The notes under the pieces were generated by a model. The model had not been told where the DNA came from. It searched no databases and was given only the letters and a program-made list of their open reading frames with translations. The position numbers and the translations under genes were made by a program. This document shows positions 35,742-45,557 of a DNA stretch of 64,000 nt, piece after piece; the first letter of the stretch is position 1, and each line of letters opens with the position of its first letter. The stretch is from Cubamyces lactineus (lineage: Eukaryota > Basidiomycota > Agaricomycetes > Polyporales > Polyporaceae): contig JACDTU010000001.1 of assembly GCA_022376465.1 (NCBI GenBank), positions 2,046,001-2,110,000 of the forward strand. Reading direction: 5' to 3'.

Positions 35742-37807
35742 GTCCCCAGATCCTCGCTTATGCCTACCACGAGCAAAGGCGGTATCCCTGCTAGCCCATA
35801 GTCTCCAGGTTATTAGAATCAAGAGGAGCGTGCATCAAGGTGGAGCGTAAAGGAAAGCGTATATGACACAATGGGACACAAAGGAATCGTATGAGGAGCG
35901 CCAACGCCGTGATCAAGCAAGTCAATGGCCGATGGTTGTGAAATGACCGTCGTCCTTGCAGCATCAACTTCATCTGGTTGTTGTTGTCAAGTGGAGGCAA
36001 CAGAGAGCGATTCGAAGGAAGAACAACTCACGATTGTGGCTCACCGAGGCCGAGCCACCGATCGAGCTCCGTCCACCATCGCTGGCGCGCGTTCCTATAA
36101 GTGGTTTGGCCCTGCCGTATGGGGACGTCGCAAGATCCGTCTCTGAGTGTATTCTTTGCAATAGGCTGCAGAAGAACGGTCTCTGTCTTCTGTATCGAGT
36201 CACAGGATTGGCGAAACCCACTGTGCATGGTGGAAGAATGCGCACCCATACTTCATGGCGTACGACCTGCCGACGCGTGAGGTTTCAATAGTGCGTCATA
36301 CCGACTTCGTGAGGTGCAGGAGGCGTCTCCAATAGCCACAGTCAAAAGTTGGACGAGCGGAGCACAGACTGAGTCTATTCGCTGCCGGTGACAGATCGCT
36401 TATGTTGTGGACCCTCGATCTTGCCGCACTTGCTCTCGCTCACGAATGGAGGCAATATGTTAAGTTCCCTGACTGGCTTCTGCATTGGGAGAAGTGATTT
36501 CTGTGCCAGACAGGACGAAGCTGCATAAGGACCCTATGTTCTTAGCTCTTACCCGTGTCATTCGGGAGATTTTCGATCGCGTTTGCGAGCTTCAAGTTGA
36601 CGGATCGTCTGAATCTGCTAGCCAGTCGGGTCCGCTCTTTCCAGCAAGAGTTGTTATAATGCTTCAGATGTGAATATCATCACTACTCATATCTCGTGTA
36701 GCACATACAGGCGTCCTGGCAAGCTGGCGGTGGAACATGAACAAGGAAGAGATGCTGATTCGCCACCGAGCGCTTCGTAATTTGACGCCGAGAACGACTT
36801 GAGAGCGCCCATGCCTCCGAATATTTGTACAAGTTCATTACTCCTGCTAATGCTCCTCTCGAACTTCCGGGTCTATCGTTGACTCATCACTCGCTGTTCG
36901 TCTCGCATCTGCAGTACTGCCGCCTTTTGCTATTATGCTATCTACTACAACACTCTTTGCTTGGCTGTTGTCAAGGTACCTGGTAGGGATGTCGGGAGTC
37001 ATGTGGTATGCCGAAGGTGGCTCCGAGTCGTAGGATCTCAAATCTGCACTGGCAACCTGCGATACCGGCACCACCGCTAATGTGTTTCCGGCGTGTGTTC
37101 CTAATGTTCGAAAACCGGCTGATATATGCACGATGTTGCTGTTGAGTAATATGTACTGCAGACGTGAACGGATCTACTAACAGCATTCTTTTTGGCTCTC
37201 GCGCCTCGATCAGATCCTGCGTACGCATGGCGCGCCTCTCGAGTTTTGTTCGCCATCGTCTTCTATCTGGTAAGCCCGACTTCTTTGTCAGTCGTTGTGA
37301 CATGCACGTCGAGGCTGCGATCCATGTGCAAGCTGGTGGCAACCTGGACGAGGGGCACAGCCAGGAGGCAGTATCCCAGCTACCATCGCCCCCATGCTGC
37401 TCGACGTGAGCGGAAGAGAGGTGAGCAGCATCGACACGAATTCCTCGGCAGACATGTTGATTGCTCCCTAGCTGACTTCTCTGGCCATCCCGAATGTCCT
37501 CGCTGGTAGGCCGACTCACGCACGCAACGACGGCCTGCACTGCACAATGCACCCTTCAGGCCTGGATAAGCCCGATAGGAATGGGCCTAGCTCTTTCCAA
37601 GGTACGCTACCAATGCATTCGTATCCCTCGGCCACTCTCAGAAGCCAATACATTGGTCGTGTTAGTAGACTGGCCTTCGGATTGGGAGCCCGCCGTAGAA
37701 GCACCAACCTCTCACGCGCAACGACGCAGGATAACCGTTGCAAGCGAGCACGAACAGGAGGGTGACCGGACTCTGTACCATGCAGCTGCATGTCTACGCC
37801 ATTGCAG
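35742..37807. other. Intergenic, possible remnant coding on both strands
   Basis: No gene could be assembled. On the minus strand, 36847-37131 ends in a polar tail-like sequence (RRTASDESTIDPEVREEH) that could be the C-terminus of a decayed gene, but frames upstream are incompatible. On the plus strand 37494-37800 is an open continuation into member K that lacks signal-peptide character and probably includes intron or leader. Confidence 0.3.
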
Positions 37808-39291
37808 TTCACGTCTTCCGAGGTCTAAGCGACGTCGCGGTCCGTCTACTCTCTGGGCGTTAATCTCTACTCTGGGCATTGGCTGCAGCTGTGTATCTGC
37901 CCTTACTATCGAGACGCCTCAATCCGTGGTACAGTGCATGTCGATAACGATACAGTGGAGCGGCGGTATTGGACCATACTTTCTCTCAATTCATCCCACA
38001 AGCGGATTCGACATCAGCAACGATCAGCAGTTCAGCAACCTCTCCGGGGACTCAATGACGTGGAAAGCCAACGTACCTGCTGGGACTCAGATGGTGGCCG
38101 AACTCACGGATACAGGGTCTGGCACTGGTACCAACGCTAAGAGCCAACCCTTCACGGTCGGACAGGGGCCCGATGACAGCTGCTTGCAAGGCCCTAGCTC
38201 ATCTGCATCGAGCACCACGACGTCCATTATGAACACGACAAGCACGTCGAACTCGTCGGAGGAGAGACGACCGCCAGACACCACCACCACCACCTCAACG
38301 CAGACTACCACCACGACGTCACCAAACTCTAGTAGGTTCCATTCGTCTACAACGGCATTCCCCCCGTCCTCTGGTACTTCGAGCACCAGTGACTTGTCTG
38401 ATGCGCATTCATCCTCCGTACCCATGTCATCAGGCTCCCCTGGTCAGAGCCCCCTGAGCTCCTCCGCACAGCCGGGTTCGTCAACGTCGGGCAGTCAGGA
38501 CCCGGCCATTACGGCTGACAGCACAAGTTCAGATACCTCCTCAGGCACAGACACCTCTCCGAGCTCTAGTGCCCCGGTATCCCCTCCATCCGCTGCGACC
38601 ACAGATCACAAGCAGACGTTCGGTACTGCGGCGATCGTTGGCATTGCCGTCGGCAGCGCTTTCGCACTCTCCAGCATCATCCTGATGCTCTGGTGGTATA
38701 TACGTCGGAAACCCGGGCCCAATGTTGTATCTCCGTACTCGGATCCAGGTAAGTGCTGTCACGTCTTCGAGTCAGGTGGTGCCTCATCATGGCGATGCCA
38801 TAGGCAAAGACGACGATCCACATGCCTTTTTGCCGCACAGACCGCAGCTGCCTTCCATACCATCTACAAAAAGAACATCGACGCAGCACATGCTTTCACC
38901 TGTTACGAGCTCCGGCCGCTCGTTGCGCGGCACATCGTCGGCATCTGGCACCTCTGGCACATCGCGCACTACCCTCGTGAGCGAATACGACGCTCTCATC
39001 GCCCTCGCTGGAATAGTCGAGCCTCCATCATCCCCGAGTGTCGCGGCCTCCCCGCAGGAGCCTATGCCATCGCCATCTTCAACAGTAGACGTGACGAGGA
39101 GCGCCCCATCTATTGATTCGAGGCGGTCACGACGTAGAGTACGCGTGATTCGTGAAGCACGATACGAGGCAGACGGCGGCGTGCGGCTCGCTGGAGGACC
39201 TCTAGGTGCAGCGTTGGAAGATGAGGATATTATGAGCGAGGCGCGGACATCGATTCTTCCCCCGCCGTATCACCTTGTATACGGTGACTAA
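37808..39291 (+). CDS. Array member K: Ig-like/Kre9-like ectodomain membrane protein, DGG/PPxY tail
   Basis: Function unknown. The given start is a likely exon start after a TTGCAG acceptor; the true ATG is unresolved. The frame encodes a signal-peptide-like segment (TLWALISTLGIGCSCVSA), then a beta-sandwich domain of about 100 residues (VVQCMSITIQWSGGIGPYFLSI ... AGTQMVAELTD ... DDSC) of a type common in basidiomycete surface proteins and reminiscent of Kre9/Knh1 domains. A Ser/Thr stalk, helix (AAIVGIAVGSAFALSSIILMLWW), YIRRKPG and SPYSDPG precede a 55-bp phase-1 intron (38749-38803). The tail exon has EADGGVRLAGGPLGA and ends ILPPPYHLVYGD. The tail matches members E, G, H, I and J, although the ectodomain is unrelated to theirs. 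Confidence 0.74.
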
Positions 39292-39522
39292 TACGACAAC
39301 CCCATATTCCTATCTTGCATCTTGACTTTTGCATTGCGATTCTAATTCATTAACGTTCTCATCGAACATATGGATATCACTATCAAACGCTGCGAGACTC
39401 GGGCAGCAATCACGAACGCAACATCCCCCTACCACCTACAAACAATAGGAAGGATGTGCCGGAACGGAATCTGGTCAGTGCGACTTCGAGTAGGTAGGTG
39501 CTCACATACGCGAGCTCATAGC
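39292..39522. other. Short intergenic spacer
   Basis: Contains the presumed 3' end of member K and no coding evidence. Confidence 0.4.
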
Positions 39523-39703
39523 TGTCGGAAATTTCCTACGGTCTCGGGAGGCCAGCGCCCGATGATTTACTATTTCTCGGCCCTATGGGTACCTGCAGAG
39601 ATGATCAGGAATGCACTGGAGGCTAGTCGAGGCGGCTGAGAGGGCCGAGAAATAGTAAGCCCTCGGGCGCGTACCTCCCGAGTACAGAAATAAATTTCCG
39701 ACA
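39523..39703. mobile_element. 181-bp inverted-repeat element, MITE-like
   Basis: The two ends (TGTCGGAAATTT at the left and AAATTTCCGACA at the right) are exact inverted copies, and the match continues imperfectly for about 62 bp on each side, including CTCGGGAGG and TACTATTTCTCGGCCCT, leaving a central loop of about 55 bp. It has no coding capacity. No clear target-site duplication is visible, so the exact ends and superfamily are uncertain. It could fold into a long hairpin if transcribed. Confidence 0.6.
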
Positions 39704-39988
39704 TGCGTCTTCATCTATGAGAACGCGGCGATCATTCTATGAACGCCAACACACCAAGACGTGTCATCCTAGTTTCGCAAGAAATCGTTCACGATATTCA
39801 GAACATCTAGTGGTGATTCTCCATATAGAGTACTTGGCAGTTGGCACAAGACCTGCGGCTTGAGAGGCAGGAGTTCTTCAGGGAATTCAAGATTGTTGCT
39901 TTCATACGTTCGACGCTATGCAGAGTTACGCTTCATGGTGCTGTATGCTGCTGTATGAGTAGGATACCGTACCAAGTTGAGCGAGGTA

Positions 39989-40377
39989 CAGTCAAAAACC
40001 GTGCAACGCAACACCACCGCCCAACGCAACGCCTGCCCGATATAGTATATTCCAGCTGATAAACGCCGTCTAAGCGCGGAAACTGTTGCGTTGCGCGGTA
40101 TGAGCGCCCATGAGCGCCTAGCGCCATCGAGCCGAGTTCGGACAGTCATGAAGTATTAATGCAGCTTTCTCATTCATTCTTCACCACATACAGTGTGCAG
40201 AGCTACTGTATGTTGCCATGCAAATTTTCACACTCTTCTCTTGATTTTTCTGGCATTGTGACTAGGTGAGAGTACAGATCGCCCAATGCAACACTTGAGC
40301 GCTTATAAAGCGCTGATATCCCTTATCGGGTAGGCGTTGCGTTGGGCGGTGGTGTTGCGTTGCACGGTTTTTGACTG
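39989..40377. mobile_element. 389-bp MITE with 54-bp terminal inverted repeats, TA-flanked
   Basis: The left end CAGTCAAAAACCGTGCAACG and its exact reverse complement at the right end extend to 54 bp with one mismatch (G at repeat position 47 at the left, A in the right copy). TA sits outside both ends, as expected for target duplication by Tc1/mariner/pogo-type transposases. There is no transposase, so it is non-autonomous. The inside includes palindromic GCGCTTATAAAGCGC. High identity of the two ends suggests recent activity. Confidence 0.85.
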
Positions 40378-40747
40378 TATGTCTTGTATACCGAAGTAAT
40401 AATATGACGAATCTTGGATGACGGTGGGGTTGGCCAGCGCTCAATCATGGCCCGGCGTTGGCCGGGGATCTAGATTTGGTTACAGTGTTGCATGTGTGTG
40501 TTGCTGGCACTTCAAACCGTCCCCGCCTTATCCTCTACACCACTGAACAAAACAGAATACGTTTTCGTCTCCTTCGAATCGGTAACAGTTGCCAGCTGAC
40601 TTGGAGGTTAGTCAGAACCCGGCTGATCCAGACCGCCTGCCCATGTTTCACTTCAGAAATCGATCAGGTCGTGCACCTAAAGACACCGGCGAGCAGCCTC
40701 ATCGGAAAATCGTTAGTTGCCCCTCGTCCCCATTCCCCTCAACCCTC

Positions 40748-43700
40748 ATGTCTAATCATCCCCCCAAGTCTCTCAGTAATCTTACTGGGCCCCAGCTGCG
40801 TCACACAGCAGCTTCCATTCAGAGACGAGCGCACCAAGCTAGCCTAGGGCCGGCTTTTTTTGCACCTCGCCTTTACGGGCTGGCAGCCTTGCTTCCACCA
40901 ATCGATTCGCGTATTATATTCAGTCCGGGAAACAGCGTGTACCAGGCCTCGTCGATGAAACAGGGATGGGTGGCCGACTACATCAAATGCATCCTGAAGC
41001 CTTCCTGAACACCGTCCCAGGTCTTGAGCCAACTGCGACGCAACGCCGCTCGTTCGTCAAGCCCGTAATCGGGGAAGAAGTCAACAGTGAACGAAAGCTA
41101 GCGGCGATCTTTGTCTGTGTTTCCCACCTTCGTATCGCGTCCGTTGAGACTGACAGCCGTGCAGGTTAAGTCGATGCAGTCTGTGCTCGACGCTGCCCAA
41201 AGCAAGAAACTACGCGTCGTGGACACGGCCAGCCACAAGGCCGCGGACGGCGACAACGAGCCGACAGACACCCTCAATGATGTCGGCTTCTATCTCGATA
41301 CGCCGATCTCGCGCACCGCCACAGACCTCACCCCCGAACAGAGGCAGCATAGTAGGATACAGTCGACACCCTCTTAACCCATAGCAATCGGGAAGGTCAA
41401 TTTCCTATGGGTTTTCGCAGGTTATGGGGTAGGAGGAAAGCGCTTATTTTAGCGCCCTCAACTAGCGCTCAATATTTATATAAGCGCCCTTTCTACCGAC
41501 CGGAGGCGCCCGTAAATAGTCCAGTGCAGAGACATGGCATAGCTGGTGAGGCCGCTCAAGGCATTCGTTTCCAGCATTATAAGTAGTGATTATCATCTGT
41601 ATCCAAGTAGCATGCCCGGATGGCTTACTTTCATTCAACAATACCCCTCGGGTAAGCTGTCCCCATGGGTTATTGACCTGGAATTTCGTATGGGGTATGG
41701 GGTATTACAGGATTATGGGTTATGGGTTTGATTTGCCCCTATCCCAAGTCGGGAAAGGCATTTTTCTATGGGTTATCGCAGGTTATGGGCTATGAGGGGT
41801 ATGTGTTAAGAGGGTGTCGACTGTACCACAGTCTGAGCGAGAGGCTCACAATCTGGGCTGCCGATCATGGCACTGGCTCGTCATTCCCGTCGAGCTCGAA
41901 TGGTGCACGATATTCCAGAGCATCCCTCACACAGCTGCAGAGATGACGGAGAGTCGGAGCGCTTCGTCCTCGCACATCTCCGCGTCTACGCCAGCTGATC
42001 CGGTTGAAGGCAAGCAGTTCATGCGTGATACTGCCGATGGCGAGATTGCTCTCGGTCAGTTCGCGGAGTATCAGCTCAACGTCTTCACCCACCAACACCG
42101 GTGCTTCCTCTACGCGATCTATGTTCGCAAGAGAGGCGCACGCATGATCTACTCTGATCGTACTGGTACACGTGTGTCCGAGGAGTTTGACTGGACCGAC
42201 GACAATTCCTTCTTGCATAGCTTCGTCTGGAAGCTTGCGCACATGTCTCTGGAGGAGCTGGGCTTTGATCCGACTGCAGAGCTTGCCACGGATTCTCAGC
42301 GTCGTCAACTGGAGGATGCCAGAGGCAACAACACCCTCCCCTCGCACGTCGTGGAGGCTGTGAAGAATGCGTTCGACGGGAACTACCCGATCTACAAGCT
42401 CCGCATCACTATCAGCGAACCCTTCCCCGACGAGGCTTTCCCCGCGATTAACCCCGATATCTTGCCACCTTCAATGTCCGAGCTTCCCTCTTCTACGATC
42501 CTGCCAGAGCAGCAGGCGAAGGAGCACGATTTTCTGGTCGCGCGTCCCCACTTCCACACAGACGCTCTTGTGGGACGATGCACGAAATGCTACATTGCAT
42601 ACGACATTGAAAGACGGCGGTTCTGCTTCCTCAAGGACTACTGGCGGCCTCTCGTTGCGAATCGTTCACGCCCTGAGCATCTGGTGTACAACCGTCTTCA
42701 CTCTGTGAAGACTCCATGTATACCTACGTTGATCTGTGGCGGCGACGTGGGCGGCCCACGAAAGCAGATGACCAAGGTGCAAGATAACCTGCCGAGCAAG
42801 GGCAGGCCAGTCCCTCGGATTCACTATCGCATCGCTATTGCAGAGATTGCCCGTCCGTTGGACACGTTCAAAACGTTCACGGGACTTGCGTACATATTCG
42901 CTCAGGTCATTGGCGGTAGGTCTTCGCGGCCCCAGCATTGTACATCAACGCATTGATATTCTATCCTCCCGTTTTGCAGCCCACGACCACGCGGTCAAGC
43001 ACGCTGGGATTCTCCACCGCGACATCAGCGTGGGGAATATCATGATCGACCCGGGTCCACCTCTGCGCGGATTGCTCATTGATTGGGACCTTTCACGGCT
43101 CGTCTCGGAGCTTGGTACGGGTCCAATTGGACCAGTTGGACGGGAACGCACGGTGCGCTTGTCTGTGGCTTCATGTGGACGGGAAGTCCTGAATTAGTCT
43201 TACAGGGTACATGGCCATTCCAGTCCGCCCTCATCCAGCGATGGCCACGGAAACCTTATAGCGTGTCCGACGACATCGAGTCGTTCATCCACGCATTCCG
43301 GTATATGGTCCTCCGATACCACGTCGTCAAGATTCCCGACCTCTACACATTTGTTGTTGGATACTTCGAGAGCTTCGCCACTGTGCGCGTTGTCTTCGAT
43401 GACCAGGTCTGGATGGTCAAAAGAGGCGGTGACAGCAAATGGTTGCAGTTCAAAACGCGTACTTCGGCGATTACCGTGAAGAATAACCCCGATTTACAGA
43501 AGCTCCTTGGTGACATTGCGTTCAAGTGCTACGTGTCGTATGCTACTATCGATGAGGCACGGATGGACGAGTTGTATGGCCTTCCAGAAGACGCCGAAGA
43601 CCGGAACGACCAACAGGTGCAGCACCCGCGTCCTCCTGTAGTTGCTTTGGATTTCTCTGCACTGCCCAGTCGAATACACACGCGTAAAACACCCTCGTCC

Positions 43701-44300
43701 AAAGTCTTTTCAGAAGGCGCATGCGAGGTATCCGGTTTCCTGGCGGATGCCGGTGAGGTGCAGCGCGTGTTTGCGCAGTACGCCTACGATACTCAGGACC
43801 AGCGATTCTACAAGGCCCCAGACCAGTTCAAGGCACGCGACGTTGAGCGGCCAAAATTTCTCTATGTCTCGTCACTGCCCAACCGGCGTATCAATGCACT
43901 GTCCAAGTCATGTGCAACTTCATCCAGCATGGACTCGCCCATTTCCTTAGCCCGCGCAGCCACAGGTTCAAGCTCTCCCGACGTGTTCTCGCCCATTCCA
44001 TCCCGAGATCCTAGCCTGCATCCCTCTGGTCCCTCTTCGCGCGCGACTTCGCCTGGATTTTCAGCGGCACCGTCTTCCAACGAGCCTTCGCGGGAGGCAT
44101 CTCCTCTCCCTGGTGCCCCTCCTATTGCTGCAGGGTCCTCTTCGGAGAGCAATCAACCGTCGAAGAACAATGAGCGCCCGGAGCTTTTGGGGAAACGGCG
44201 TGGGCGGACAAGCGACGTAGCTGACGCGGTCTATACGATGACCAGCGAGACTGCGGCTTCCAAGGGGATTTCGAAGCTGCCGAAGCAACGACGCAAGTGA
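40748..44300 (+). pseudogene. FunK1-type fungal protein kinase, interrupted by a MITE
   Basis: FunK1 kinases are expanded in basidiomycetes. The N-terminal part (from an ATG near 40748; then exon 41165 onward) reads the usual FunK1 lead (TASHKAADGDNEPTD, VGFYLDTP). It continues after the element at 41360-41823 with GQFAEYQLNVFTHQHRCFLYAIY, RTGTRVSEEFDW and, across introns 42916-42979 and 43153-43205, HRDISVGNIMI (catalytic loop) and DWDLSR in place of DFG. The third exon runs GTWPFQSAL, DDIESFIHAF and a Ser/Pro-rich tail with basic RKRRGR-like residues to 44300. The insertion adds an in-frame stop (TAA about 16 bases into it). The junction upstream of 41000 also lacks a clean donor, so further decay is possible. 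Everything downstream of the insertion is open. Confidence 0.85.
41360..41823. mobile_element. 464-bp MITE inserted in FunK1 exon, TA target duplication
   Basis: The ends CAGTCGACACCCTCTTAAC and GTTAAGAGGGTGTCGACTG are perfect 19-bp inverted repeats, flanked by TA at 41358-41359 and 41824-41825. Inside, a segment of about 40 bp (GGGAAGG...TTCGCAGGTTATGGG) is repeated directly near both ends with few changes, and TATGGGTTAT-type words recur. No transposase is encoded. Removing the element with one TA joins the two FunK1 frames exactly. The CAGT ends and TA sites link it to the 389-bp element 1 kb upstream. Confidence 0.88.
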
Positions 44301-44307
44301 TGTGGAG

Positions 44308-44990
44308 GATCTCCGGGAGCGCGGAAGGCTCTGCTCTGAGTGAGCGAAGGGTGGATCAGAGTGGATGAGCGGAATCAGCGGAGACGGGTCGTACATGTCC
44401 TTGAGTAGGACGAGTTTACGGGGCAATGGTGAGCTCGGTGTGAGCTCGTACTGAGGTATCTCGTGGACTATGTAGCCAATGCACGGGTCTGAGCGTGATG
44501 CAATTGAGTATATGCACTTGATTTGCGGCAGATCGGACATACCTCGATGCTCTATGGGGCCTGCGTCAACGAGCACACCCCTCTTGTGCCGGGTGGCAGG
44601 GACGTTCACGATGCCGCGCCAGAAGCCGTCCTCGTCGCAGCGAATGTCTATCCCCACGCTCTCGCGACGCACGTCCACCTCGTCCGCGTCGTAGTCTTCT
44701 TACTATGCATGTGCATGATGAATATCGTGGAGCTTGAGCTCAAGCGCAGTCTGGAACGAAAGTCTCCATGCTTGTATGGCTGTTGAGCGAACTGGCGCAC
44801 AGTCCCACTATCTGAGGCGGCGCGTGCATATGGTCAGCGTTCTCGCTCCGAGCACGACCGTGCGATGGTAAGCAAGTTGGACTCGAGACTACGCACTCCA
44901 TAGGTCTCCATCTCCGAGCGGCTCGACGACAACGCTGGAGCAGTTTCTGTTCTCTGTGGGTCCCCCTAGTCTCCCCTAGGAAGACGTACA
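44308..44990 (-). pseudogene. Truncated RNase Z pseudogene, inverted copy of the gene at 60.4 kb
   Basis: Read on the minus strand, this segment matches the intact RNase Z gene from the first exon (CTTCCTAGG..., GAGCCGCTCGGAGATGGAGA) through intron 1, exon 2 (GTGCGCCAGTTCGCTCAACA), then jumps straight to the middle of exon 3 (GACGAGGTGGACGTGCG), continuing through intron 3 into exon 4. The 5' end, an internal part of about 320 bp that includes the catalytic Asp-His of the HxHxDH motif, and everything after the first fifth of exon 4 are missing, and frames are shifted. It cannot make an active enzyme. Homology ends within about 8 bases of the FunK1 stop codon. Confidence 0.85.
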
Positions 44991-45557
44991 GACGCGCTCG
45001 CTTTTGAGTACCGGACTGGGTCGACCGGTCGGATCCAGAGTTTTCTTCTGCTGGTCGACATAGCACTAGTGTCTAGCAAGACAATAAGCAGGCAACCGGC
45101 AACATTCTTCGTAAATAAGGCACGGCCCACAACCCATTATTGATTACACGAATCCCCAAGAGATACAGCGCGCAGCCGCCGAGTGGTGCGAGAAACCCTA
45201 CCGCCAGCATACCCAAGCCAATGCCCACGCAAAACTGATACTGTACATATTGTCCTTGCCTCGCTTCAGTCAGACCTTACCAGCCACTTTGCGGGCGAGC
45301 AATCTTATAAATGCGCGACGATGTGCTGCAAGAACGGATATCTATCCCGCTGCCATAAGCCGCTTGTCGACAGCAAGGGAGAAAGAAAGCGAGGACGTAC
45401 TCATGGTCGTCCATGAATCCTCGGTCGCGGAAGATCAGATCGGCGAGTTGAGGGAGAGAAAGTCCAGAGGTGAACGCGAGCTCTTGGTAGTGGGCGAGCG
45501 CGAACTCGAGGTGCTGGTCGTCAAACGGTATCCTAAAGCTGCGCTCAGTACGCGAAA
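44991..45557. other. Intergenic region
   Basis: A + strand frame at 45183-45561 shows no domain and partly overlaps the 3' end of the minus-strand F-box gene. I see no supported gene. Confidence 0.4.

Noticed and set aside
36847..37552. Minus-strand seven-transmembrane receptor remnant
   Set aside because: The polar end of one frame looked like a receptor tail, but no set of hydrophobic helices could be joined upstream on that strand.
37494..37807. N-terminal extension of the 540-codon frame of array member K
   Set aside because: Composition is not protein-like and the signal peptide lies near 37850; the frame is probably open by chance across leader or intron.
44061..44678. 205-codon minus-strand frame as an independent gene
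   Set aside because: Its first half is the RNase Z pseudogene and its second half is antisense to the FunK1 C-terminus.
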